Assembly: GCA_028687435.1 (NCBI GenBank)
Contig: JAQUAF010000016.1
Span: 16,766 to 80,765, forward strand
Direction of reading: 5' to 3'
Source of the DNA: Verrucomicrobiia bacterium
Lineage (GTDB): Bacteria; Verrucomicrobiota; Verrucomicrobiia; JABWAM01
Length of the DNA: 64,000 bases
The position numbers and the translations under genes are program-made. Below, one piece after another: positions 28,380-35,284 of the stretch (positions within the stretch are counted from its first letter, which is position 1; each line of letters opens with the position of its first letter). The notes under the pieces are model-generated. The model was given only the letters and a program-made list of their open reading frames with translations, was not told the DNA's origin and made no database searches.

Positions 28380-28783
28380 GCCTGGGTGAGTTGCTGAAAT
28401 TTCTTTTGGAATGTCATCGGTCCGCTCCCTTTTTATTTTTTAACGGCAATACCTTTGGTGAAATCGCCCGGCGTGTCGTTGATGCCGTATTTATTGAGTT
28501 TCCCATGGTCCGCCGCCGCGAAGCCGCTTCTTTAACGGCACATTATGTGGCGGGGGTGCTGGACTGGCCGGCAATGGAAGACGGGTTGCGGGTGTTGTCT
28601 GAATTAACCCGTTTCAGTCCCGGCGATCGCGTCAGGACGTTGCGTGGATCGGCCTCGGGAGTGATCATCCGGCTTTTGGATGACGGCCGCGTGGTCTGGC
28701 GTCCGGATGGCGCCACGATGGATATTTTTTCATTGCCGGAAAGTCTGGTTCCCGTTTCCGAGAAGAAAAATTTCTCTTCTTGA
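28376..28783 (+). CDS. hypothetical protein, probable TTG start
   Basis: 135 residues if started at TTG 28376, which overlaps the preceding stop as TTGA. The frame is open from ATG 28136. The recognisably protein-like part begins LSLGELLKFLLECHRSAPFL, followed by FFNGNTFGEIARRVV and a C-terminal beta-rich segment (FSPGDRVRTLRGSASGVIIR, then DDGRVVWRPDG) that looks like a small SH3-like fold. Family not recognised. The pair with the 28143 ORF may act together, or a frameshift may have split one gene. Confidence 0.45.
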   Translation: MSLGELLKFLLECHRSAPFLFFNGNTFGEIARRVVDAVFIEFPMVRRREAASLTAHYVAGVLDWPAMEDGLRVLSELTRFSPGDRVRTLRGSASGVIIRLLDDGRVVWRPDGATMDIFSLPESLVPVSEKKNFSS

Positions 28784-28822
28784 TCTCCATTCCCAATTTA
28801 TCCGGGGATGGGTGATGGTTGT

Positions 28823-28874
28823 GCATGGAAATACCCCCGCGCTTCTTGCTGAAAGCCCGGGCAACTGTTATTGA
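28823..28874 (+). promoter_or_regulatory. duplicated upstream element, copy 2, with extended -10 promoter
   Basis: CATGGAAATACCCCCGCGCT continues into TCTTGCTGAAA, nearly identical to copy 1. TTGCTG (28846-28851), 17 bp, TGT-TATTGA (28866-28874). Seven bases to the ATG at 28882. Confidence 0.5.
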
Positions 28875-28881
28875 ATGAGGG

Positions 28882-29670
28882 ATGAAACCCACTCTCGACG
28901 GAATCTTTGCGGATCCAAAACGGAAGGTCATTACCGCTCACAGGGGATTGTCCGGGCGGCACCCGGAGAACACGTTGTCGGCTTTCCTGGCGGCTATTGA
29001 GTCGGGAGCGGATATTGTGGAGTTCGATGTGCGCGACACGCAGGATGAGGTGCCGGTGATTTTGCATGACGACTCATTGGATCGAACCACCAACGGAGCC
29101 GGTCTTCTCAGGGAATCGCCCTGGAAGGTTGTGCGGACGCTCGAGGCAAGTTACTGGAGCGGCACGCATGACGCGGGGCGGCGTCTCCCGGCGCCCGCCG
29201 AGCCGGGCGTCCGCATTCCAAGTCTCGAAGAGGTGTTTGAAACCTTGGGCGGCAGAACGTGCATGAACATCCAAGTCTATGTCAGTTCCGAGGCCATTCT
29301 GCGCCGCATTTGCGACATGGTGCGCCAATTCGATCTGTATTCATCCATTTTCCTCATGGTCCAGGATTTCGCGACCGCCGCCTGCGTGCGCGGGGCGGAC
29401 CGTGAAATTCAGCTCTGCATTGGCGTTGACCGGGATCAACCAGGGCGGCATTTTGAGGCGGGCGCCCGTTATCTTCAGCCCTGGCGCGGCATCCTGACGC
29501 CGGCTTTTCGCGACGAGGTCGCCAGGCTTGGCCTGCGCACGAGCGTGTTCTTTGCGAATACGCCGGAGGATATGGCCGCGATTTGGGACATGGGATTCCA
29601 AGGCATCCTGACCGATTGCTGCGATGTCGCGGTTCAGGTGCGCAAAGAACGATTCAAGGTCGGATTCTAA
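28882..29670 (+). CDS. glycerophosphodiester phosphodiesterase family protein
   Basis: 262 residues, TIM barrel of the GDPD type, which hydrolyses glycerophosphodiesters to glycerol-3-phosphate and an alcohol. Key residues: His20-Arg21 (TAHRG), PENTLSAF (28-35), Glu47 and Asp49 (VEFDVRDT), His62 (LHDDSLDRTTNGAG). The C-terminal strand (GILTDCCDVAVQV) matches the end of the barrel. No signal peptide, so cytosolic. Its stop overlaps by four bases the end of the toxin gene on the other strand. Confidence 0.9.
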   Translation: MKPTLDGIFADPKRKVITAHRGLSGRHPENTLSAFLAAIESGADIVEFDVRDTQDEVPVILHDDSLDRTTNGAGLLRESPWKVVRTLEASYWSGTHDAGRRLPAPAEPGVRIPSLEEVFETLGGRTCMNIQVYVSSEAILRRICDMVRQFDLYSSIFLMVQDFATAACVRGADREIQLCIGVDRDQPGRHFEAGARYLQPWRGILTPAFRDEVARLGLRTSVFFANTPEDMAAIWDMGFQGILTDCCDVAVQVRKERFKVGF

Positions 29671-29921
29671 CCGATCAAGCGATCATATTCCTTGTGATGA
29701 CCAATCCAAAACCAATGGATGCAGTCTTCCTTGATCAATCCCAAAGCCCGGTAGTCTCGCCCGATTCGCACTGACCAATAACCGTGCACTTTTTTAAAGT
29801 GAAGGGATGGATGCCGGGGATTTATCATCCAGAGAACATACGCCTTGGCCGCTGTTTCCCGGACTTCAAGAGGCAATTTAAGAAAAAGCTCCCGAAAACT
29901 ATGGGTTACGGAGGAATTCAT
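29667..29921 (-). CDS. RelE/ParE-superfamily toxin
   Basis: 84 residues, basic. It has the small alpha/beta RelE-like layout: N-terminal helix pair (FRELFLKLPLEVRETAAKAY), then the strand set FKKVHGYWSVRIGRDYRALG and HWFWIGHHKEYDRLI. Toxins of this fold cut mRNA on ribosomes or poison gyrase. The start overlaps the antitoxin's end by 23 bases, the usual antitoxin-toxin order. Which subclass (RelE, HigB or ParE) cannot be told by eye. Confidence 0.75.
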   Translation of the reverse strand: MNSSVTHSFRELFLKLPLEVRETAAKAYVLWMINPRHPSLHFKKVHGYWSVRIGRDYRALGLIKEDCIHWFWIGHHKEYDRLIG

Positions 29922-30123
29922 CGAGAGGAATCGTTTTGCCGGAAGTAATTTCCTTCACAGCCTGCTGCGCCAGTTTGTCCAATGGTTCGCCGGGTTTTGC
30001 GTCGGCCTCAATTTCATGGTCCCACACGCCGTTCCGGTGTTTTTCGAACCATTCCGCCAATTTCCAAAAGTCTTTTTTGGGAAGTTTGACGATGGCTTGC
30101 TCGATTTCCTCAACCGTGCTCAT
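29899..30123 (-). CDS. antitoxin of the RelE/ParE-type pair
   Basis: 74 residues from ATG 30123 (MSTVEEIEQAIVKLPKKDFW). The N-terminal helix pattern (EEIEQAIVKLP) is frequent in small addiction-module antitoxins, and the acidic Pro/Gly-rich middle with C-terminal helix (PLDKLAQQAVKEI) should wrap the toxin. An upstream ATG at 30183 would overlap the AAA gene stop (ATGA) and add 20 residues; I prefer 30123 because a promoter with leaderless spacing lies before it. Confidence 0.7.
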   Translation of the reverse strand: MSTVEEIEQAIVKLPKKDFWKLAEWFEKHRNGVWDHEIEADAKPGEPLDKLAQQAVKEITSGKTIPLDEFLRNP

Positions 30124-30129
30124 GCCAAC

Positions 30130-30158
30130 AATGTAGCGATTGCGAGCTTCAAAATCAA
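30130..30158 (-). promoter_or_regulatory. candidate promoter of the toxin-antitoxin pair, leaderless spacing
   Basis: On the minus strand TTGATT (30158-30153), 17 bp, TACATT (30135-30130), six bases, ATG at 30123. Confidence 0.45.
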
Positions 30159-30179
30159 CTGTGCAGGGTTTTATGAAAA

Positions 30180-31022
30180 TCATGATTTTTCTCCGGTTTT
30201 GTCCGGGCAGGCTCCCAGCAAGGGGCGCAGTTTGAGTCCCAGGTAGGACGGTTTGTCAATTCGGGATTGGTCTGCGGGGCGGGGGGCGATGGCGCGGACG
30301 TAATATTCGCCAAGGGTCAGGGATGTCGCGCCCGCGGCGGCGAGTCGCAGAAGATCCCGGGCCACCCGGATCAGTTCCGGAGTGGAGGGCGGCCGGCGCA
30401 CTTCGGGATGTTCGCGCAGCATCCAGGCGGGACCGATCAATGCCTCGCACGCGGCAACCGTCAATTTCGGGATCTGCTGTTGGAGGATGCGCGTTTCCAC
30501 CTCGGGCGAGGGCCAGCGCATCATGACCATGCGGCAACGCCGCGCCAGGGGACCGGTGACATCGCGGTGGTCATTCTTGGTGATGACCACCAGCAACTGG
30601 TCGCTCCTGGCCTTGAACAATCCCACCTGGGGAACCAGCAGATGTCCTTCTTGCAACAGGGCCAGCAAAAAGGCGTCCACGCTTTCCTCCGCCTTGTCCA
30701 GTTCGTCCAGGAGCAGCACCACCTTGCGTTCCTGCGAAAGACGCATCGCCTTGGGAAGAATGCCCAGTTCGCGTTCGCCGGTCCGCCCCGGCAGGGTGTC
30801 GAGCAGCAATTCCTCGCGTCCCGCGCCCCGCATACATGTGAAATGCATCAATTCCGCCCCCAGCCGCCATGCCGCGTGCTTGCCCAGAAATGTTTTTCCG
30901 CATCCCGGCGGACCGTCCAGCAGAATGGCGCTGATGCCCGGCGCGAGTCCCATGTCCGCCAGCGCCTGTTCCAGCATCGCCATCGCCACCTCGTCGGTGA
31001 CGATATATTCGGGAATGTTCAT
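30180..31022 (-). CDS. MoxR-type AAA+ ATPase
   Basis: 280 residues, cytosolic. Walker A GPPGCGKT (37-44), Walker B VLLLDELDK (102-110), sensor 1 VVITKNDHRD and an arginine-finger region GPLARRCRMV. MoxR-type ATPases act as chaperones that insert cofactors or assemble complexes, usually with a VWA protein; none is seen here. It lies 54 bases downstream of the 56-residue ORF and is divergent from the VirB2-4-like operon, sharing a mirrored upstream element with it. A role in assembling that system is therefore suggested by context only. Confidence 0.88.
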   Translation of the reverse strand: MNIPEYIVTDEVAMAMLEQALADMGLAPGISAILLDGPPGCGKTFLGKHAAWRLGAELMHFTCMRGAGREELLLDTLPGRTGERELGILPKAMRLSQERKVVLLLDELDKAEESVDAFLLALLQEGHLLVPQVGLFKARSDQLLVVITKNDHRDVTGPLARRCRMVMMRWPSPEVETRILQQQIPKLTVAACEALIGPAWMLREHPEVRRPPSTPELIRVARDLLRLAAAGATSLTLGEYYVRAIAPRPADQSRIDKPSYLGLKLRPLLGACPDKTGEKS

Positions 31023-31076
31023 TTTGGGGAAAGATTGAAGGTTGTCAGGCTGAAGGCATGAAGCGCTTTACCGGCA

Positions 31077-31247
31077 TCAGGGAAACAGCAAAAAATTTTT
31101 GCGGGGCGGTTTGGGGGCGCGGCTGGAAAACTCGCGCCGGATTCCCTCCAGATGCATTCCCATCCGCCTCGGCATGCGGCAGGCCAGGCACAAGTGCAGC
31201 GCCACCCGTCCCCAACGATAATCGGCAAGAAACAATCCAATGTTCAT
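31077..31247 (-). CDS. 56-residue basic protein with a strong ribosome site
   Basis: Starts MNIGLFLADYRWGRVALHLC and ends PRKNFLLFP, with LACRMPRRMGMHLEGIRREF between. It is preceded by AAGGAGG five bases before the ATG, the best Shine-Dalgarno in the window, which is the main reason to call it. It is rich in Arg and has a short N-terminal hydrophobic stretch and two Cys (20, 23). No family recognised. It is the first gene of the minus-strand pair with the AAA ATPase, opposite the VirB2-like gene. Confidence 0.55.
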   Translation of the reverse strand: MNIGLFLADYRWGRVALHLCLACRMPRRMGMHLEGIRREFSSRAPKPPRKNFLLFP

Positions 31248-31262
31248 GGCAACCTCCTTGAG

Positions 31263-31300
31263 ATTCCCATGGGATGATATGCATCGGGCGTCAAGCCGCC
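31263..31300 (-). promoter_or_regulatory. mirrored upstream element, arm facing the 56-residue ORF/AAA pair
   Basis: Read on the minus strand: GGCGGCTTGACGCCCGATGC then ATATCATCCCATGGGA. It matches the opposite arm at 31470-31508 at about 30 of 36 positions. It carries a TTGACG and the palindrome TCCCATGGGA, and ends 16 bases before the ATG at 31247, next to the Shine-Dalgarno sequence. Confidence 0.55.
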
Positions 31301-31345
31301 TGGCGGTGTCCCTCCCAATGCCGCTAACTTTTCGTCTGAAGCTAA

Positions 31346-31412
31346 GCGGTGCGGGAACCCCGCCCTCCTATGTCTGCACGGAAAAAATGGAGGGCGGGGC
31401 TCCCGCACCGCC
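31346..31412. repeat. dispersed GC-rich hairpin repeat, copy A
   Basis: Left arm GGTGCGGGAACCCCGCCCTC, right arm GAGGGCGGGGCTCCCGCACC, stem about 22 bp, loop about 20 bases containing a run of A. Nearly identical to 54967-55033. No T run follows, so it is not a simple terminator. It lies inside the divergent control region between the mirrored elements. Confidence 0.7.
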
Positions 31413-31469
31413 GCCGAGCAGAGCGGAATCCAGCCGCATTTTTGAGGGGGATGATAAAAAAATGATCCC

Positions 31470-31508
31470 GGCCGCTTGACGCCGCATGCACGTCGTCCCA
31501 TGGGATGG
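31470..31508 (+). promoter_or_regulatory. mirrored upstream element, arm facing the VirB2-4-like operon
   Basis: GGCCGCTTGACGCCGCATGC then ACGTCGTCCCATGGGATGG. It carries TTGACG and TCCCATGGGA, and ends one base before the ATG at 31510. With the arm at 31263-31300 it makes the two divergent transcription units carry the same control sequence. Confidence 0.55.
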
Positions 31509-31509
31509 T

Positions 31510-31878
31510 ATGAAAACATTATTTTCCCCATTTCCGGCGGCCCCCGCTTTCTGGCGCGGGATTTTCAGGCGGCAGGCCAGGCTTTTCCTTGCCATTCTGT
31601 TTTTTGCGGGGCTTTCGCCGTCCGGCGCGTGGCTGGCGGTTCCGGCGGCGGCGCAGACGGTCATTCCCGCCAGTTCGCAGGGCGAAACGCAGTTTGCGGC
31701 GCTTCATTTCGCCTTCAAGCGTTATGTGTGGCTTTTTATCGCCATCGCCGGCCTGATTGCCGCCGTTTTGTCCTCCTTTGGCAAGCACGGGTGGCTGATC
31801 AACGTGGTGATCGGCGCAGTAGCCGCCGGCTTTCTGGTTTACATCATCGCCCTGGCCCACGACACCGGCAACGTCTGA
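31510..31878 (+). CDS. VirB2/TrbC-like pilin subunit
   Basis: 122 residues. A long N-terminal leader has a hydrophobic signal segment (ARLFLAILFFAGLSPSGAWL) and likely cleavage near AAAQT. The mature part has two hydrophobic helices separated by a short basic loop (YVWLFIAIAGLIAAVL, SSFGKHGW, then LINVVIGAVAAGFLVYIIAL), the layout of VirB2-type pilins. Start at 31510; an ATG at 31486 in frame lies inside the control element. It is the first gene of the run leading to virB4. Assigned mainly by topology and by position before VirB3- and VirB4-like genes. Confidence 0.6.
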   Translation: MKTLFSPFPAAPAFWRGIFRRQARLFLAILFFAGLSPSGAWLAVPAAAQTVIPASSQGETQFAALHFAFKRYVWLFIAIAGLIAAVLSSFGKHGWLINVVIGAVAAGFLVYIIALAHDTGNV

Positions 31879-31887
31879 GGAACAGCC

Positions 31888-32196
31888 ATGCGCATTCGAT
31901 GCATCCTGCTCGCCTGCTTGTTTTTCTGTGCGACTGCCGCACCGGCCGCGGACGCCGCAGCATCCCCGGCGCCCCTTGCGGTTGCCGGCGTTGTGCGGGA
32001 GCTTTTCGATGAAATACAGGTTTTGATGGCAAAGATGTCGATGGTGGTGGCGGCGTTCATCGGGCTTTTTTTATCCCTTGGCATCGCATTCGGGCTCACC
32101 AGCCGCGAAGCCGCGCTCGGCCCCTATATCCTCGGCGTCATCGTCATCTGCTTCGCCCACCTGATCGCCGCCACCTTTCACATGGTTTTCGAATGA
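31888..32196 (+). CDS. second VirB2-like small membrane protein
   Basis: 102 residues. Signal peptide (about 1-22, ending ATAAPAADA), then two hydrophobic helices (MSMVVAAFIGLFLSLGIAFG and YILGVIVICFAHLIAATFHM). It begins nine bases after the previous stop with GAGGA in front of the ATG. Same topology as the preceding protein but different sequence. It may be a second pilin-like subunit or another inner-membrane part of the apparatus. Confidence 0.6.
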   Translation: MRIRCILLACLFFCATAAPAADAAASPAPLAVAGVVRELFDEIQVLMAKMSMVVAAFIGLFLSLGIAFGLTSREAALGPYILGVIVICFAHLIAATFHMVFE

Positions 32197-32213
32197 ACGC
32201 ACGATGGCGGCGC

Positions 32214-32241
32214 AAATCCAAAATCTAAAATCTAAAATTCC
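32214..32241 (+). repeat. short tandem of a 7-base unit
   Basis: Four units of AAATCCA/AAATCTA/AAATCTA/AAATTCC just before the VirB3-like gene. A low-complexity intergenic spacer. Confidence 0.5.
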
Positions 32242-32247
32242 CCAAAC

Positions 32248-32604
32248 ATGAACTCCGATCAAACCGATCTGCCTGTGATCCGCTCCAGCATGGCCACGGA
32301 AGACCCGGGAACCTTTCTCGGCCTGGAGGGAATGGGCGTTTTGTATGTGTTGATTCTTTTCGCCGTGACCATGGCGCTGGCCGACAACCTGCCGTTGGCC
32401 GTTGTCCTTGCCGGCGGTTTGTATTTCGCCCTGAAACTCTATCTGCGCGGCAAACCCCCGCGGTTTCTATTGCATCTGTGCGTGTTTCAAATCCGGACCT
32501 GGACGGGCGCCACGACGTTCACCCACCACGTTTCGGAACGCGATGCCCCCTTTGCACGCCAAGGGGACGGGTTGTTTGAACTGAAGACTGAAGGAAAAAC
32601 CTGA
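32248..32604 (+). CDS. VirB3-like inner-membrane protein
   Basis: 118 residues. A short N-terminal cytosolic part, then two closely spaced hydrophobic segments (about 28-65; YVLILFAVTMALADNLPLAV, then VLAGGLYFALKLYL) followed by a basic segment (RGKPPRFLLHLCVFQIRTW). VirB3 proteins have this size and topology and always sit before virB4, as here (one base between stop and the next ATG). VirB3 anchors the VirB4 ATPase at the membrane. Assigned by topology and context. Confidence 0.6.
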   Translation: MNSDQTDLPVIRSSMATEDPGTFLGLEGMGVLYVLILFAVTMALADNLPLAVVLAGGLYFALKLYLRGKPPRFLLHLCVFQIRTWTGATTFTHHVSERDAPFARQGDGLFELKTEGKT

Positions 32605-32605
32605 C

Positions 32606-35284
32606 ATGACTTCTTTCTTTCAAAAATTTTTCGCGAATCCGCTGCAAAGATGGCTCCGGCTTGGTCCGGATCGGACCCCGATCCATCACGATCTGGCGGA
32701 CGAATTGCCTTACATCGACCTCTGGCAACGCCACCTGATCGACAAATACGGCTGTGTTCACGGCTTTTACGAGGTGGATTCCCCTCCCGCCGATGTCGCT
32801 TCCACCGATCGGCTTGTCCGGTTGCAGGATCAACTGGTCCAGATCATGGACAAGATGCCGGATCGCATCGTGCAGCAGCAATTTCATTACACCACCAACG
32901 GGGATTACCGTCCGCTGCTTTTGGAGCACGCCCGTCATGAATGCCGCGATCCCCTGGCCGCCCATTTGCGCCAGCTCCGAACCCGGCGTCTTCTGAAGGA
33001 ATGCGCCGCCCGGCGGCTGGTGAGGGCCTCCACCATGATGGTTCTTTCCTGCGCCCCCCAGACGGCGACCGATGCCGCCTCCCCGTTGACTCGCGAATTC
33101 CGCCGCTTGGGGGATGCCCAGACCGCCCTGCAACCCCGAATTCTTCGCGAGGTCGAGTTCGATCAGGCCCTTGGCGCGCTGCATTCCGCCGAAAATGTCA
33201 TCCGCGACGCCTTTGAACCCCTCGGCATCCGGTTCAGGCCTCTGGCCTCGGAGGAGATCGCCTCTTACTTTCATCGTTTGTTCAATCCGGATCTCGCCAT
33301 CGAACAAGGTTTGCCGCTCCCCTACGATTACGACACCACCCCTTTTCTGGACGCCTGGTTGATCAACGAAATCCGTCTTCATCCCGACTCCATGCAATGG
33401 GGCGGTTATCATCATGCCGTTGTTTCCCTTTTCCAAAAGCCCCATTCCTGCACGGCGCGAACCCGTCTCATCGACCGTCTTACCCGCGCGCTTCCATTTC
33501 ATGATCTCCGTGTCAGCCTTTCCATCAGGCGATTGGACAAGGATGCCGTCCTTGACCAACTGAAACGCAAACGCGCCCAGACACACGGACGCCGTCTGGA
33601 GGGCATCAATCCCCTGTTGGACCGCATTGATCCCCTGTCGAACAAGGACAGGACGGGGCAGGGACAGCAGATGGATATTGAAGCCAATGATGAGATTGAG
33701 GAGATCAACAACATTCTCTCCGATCTCAGGGCTGGCAGGGATCTGTTTGTTCAAGCCCAACTGACCGTTCACTTGTGGCATCGCGATCCGGAAGTTTTGA
33801 ACCGCCGGCGCGAAATCCTGCTGGCGCGGATGGCCGACATGAACAAGGCCCGCGCCTACTGGGACCGCAGCAGCACGCTGCCGGTGATGGTCAGTTCGCT
33901 GCCCGGCGTTTACCGTCCCATGGAACGCCCGTTGAAGATGTTCGGACGCATGGCCGCCAGCCTGATTCCCTTGCATCGCGGGTTTGAAGGCGGCCAGCCT
34001 CCCGTCTGCATCCTGCGCAACAGCACGGGCGGCCTGGCGGCGCTCGACCTTTTTTCCACGCGCAACACCGATGCGCCCCTGGCCATCATTTCCGGCGCCA
34101 TGGGCAGCGGCAAATCCACCCTTGCCAATCAGTTGTTGCTGCAACACCTCGTCAATGACCCGCTGCTGATCATTTTGGATGTCGGAGGCAGTTACGATCC
34201 CCTGGTGCAACTGTTGCGGGGGCGCACCCTTCGTTTCGACGAAAAGGAACCTTGCGCATTCAATCCGTTGCAGCTTTACGCCACCATCCGCCAGGGAGTC
34301 CTGGCCGAACCCGACGCGCTGGCCCGCCAGCGTTTGATGGCCAATCTTGAAGCCATGCTGTCCAAGCCGGACGATCCCGGCGGCAGCCTGAGCGATTCCC
34401 AGCGCAACAGTCTCAGCACCGCCATTGTGAAAACCTTTGCGGAGGTTGCCCGCCGGAAACTGCCCGCGGCCCGGCTGACGCACCTGCTCGAGTCTCTTGT
34501 GAAACTGGCCGATCCGGCTTCGCTCAATCTGGCGGACCGGCTCAGGCTTTACGTCCAGGGCGGCGAGTATGGAGCGTGGTTTGACGCTCCGACGCAGCTT
34601 GGCGTCCGCGGCGATGATCGTGTGCTTTATTTCGACCTGAAAGGCATTCGCCAGCATCCCGCATTGTTGCGCGCCCTGATTCCGCTGGTGGTGAATCTCA
34701 TTTACGATTTGTTGATGGCCGACCGGAGCCGCCGCAAGATTCTGCTGGCGGATGAAATGTGGCAGCATATCGCCAATCCCCGGCTCATGGATTTCATTGT
34801 CGAGATCGGCAAAACCATTCGCAAGGAGAACGCCGCCTTTATTGGTTCCACCCAGAGCCTGGCGGACATCACGGCGATTCCCGCGGTTGCCAACGCCCTT
34901 GTTCAAAACACCGAGACATGGTTTTTGTTCGATCAGGGAACCCTGTCTTTCCAGAAACAAGCCGCCGAATTGCTTTCCCTGACTGACGGCGAAACCGGCA
35001 TTTTGCAATCCCTGCAACGCCGGCAAACGGCGGATGACGTCGGAAATCCCGAAACGTGGCGCGAATGCCTGATGGTTCAGGGACGCGGCAAATCGCGCAA
35101 TTCCGGACGCGTGCGGGTGCAACTGATGCCCGAGGAATACTGGCTCTCCACAACCAAACCGGACGAATACACCCTGCGCCGGCAGGTGGTGGACCAGTTC
35201 AAAGGTGATGTCCTGCGCGCCCTCGATCATCTCGCCCAACAACACCCGTCCGGTCTCCGGGATCAAAACAAGGCGGTTTCATGA
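32606..35284 (+). CDS. VirB4/TraC-family type IV secretion ATPase
   Basis: 892 residues. VirB4 ATPases power pilus assembly and substrate transfer from the inner membrane. The N-terminal half is the VirB4-type platform domain. The C-terminal half is a RecA-like motor with Walker A GAMGSGKST (497-505), an IILDVGGSYDPL strand, Walker B ILLADEMW (Asp716-Glu717), and the later GSTQSLADITAIPAVANAL motif typical of VirB4. No transmembrane segment, so membrane binding should need the VirB3-like neighbour. Its last four bases overlap the next gene (ATGA), showing tight operon structure. Confidence 0.88.
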   Translation: MTSFFQKFFANPLQRWLRLGPDRTPIHHDLADELPYIDLWQRHLIDKYGCVHGFYEVDSPPADVASTDRLVRLQDQLVQIMDKMPDRIVQQQFHYTTNGDYRPLLLEHARHECRDPLAAHLRQLRTRRLLKECAARRLVRASTMMVLSCAPQTATDAASPLTREFRRLGDAQTALQPRILREVEFDQALGALHSAENVIRDAFEPLGIRFRPLASEEIASYFHRLFNPDLAIEQGLPLPYDYDTTPFLDAWLINEIRLHPDSMQWGGYHHAVVSLFQKPHSCTARTRLIDRLTRALPFHDLRVSLSIRRLDKDAVLDQLKRKRAQTHGRRLEGINPLLDRIDPLSNKDRTGQGQQMDIEANDEIEEINNILSDLRAGRDLFVQAQLTVHLWHRDPEVLNRRREILLARMADMNKARAYWDRSSTLPVMVSSLPGVYRPMERPLKMFGRMAASLIPLHRGFEGGQPPVCILRNSTGGLAALDLFSTRNTDAPLAIISGAMGSGKSTLANQLLLQHLVNDPLLIILDVGGSYDPLVQLLRGRTLRFDEKEPCAFNPLQLYATIRQGVLAEPDALARQRLMANLEAMLSKPDDPGGSLSDSQRNSLSTAIVKTFAEVARRKLPAARLTHLLESLVKLADPASLNLADRLRLYVQGGEYGAWFDAPTQLGVRGDDRVLYFDLKGIRQHPALLRALIPLVVNLIYDLLMADRSRRKILLADEMWQHIANPRLMDFIVEIGKTIRKENAAFIGSTQSLADITAIPAVANALVQNTETWFLFDQGTLSFQKQAAELLSLTDGETGILQSLQRRQTADDVGNPETWRECLMVQGRGKSRNSGRVRVQLMPEEYWLSTTKPDEYTLRRQVVDQFKGDVLRALDHLAQQHPSGLRDQNKAVS

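Noticed and set aside
32519..35266. 915-residue open frame on the minus strand
   Set aside because: Antisense of the VirB4-like gene, whose Walker motifs and overlaps are unambiguous.
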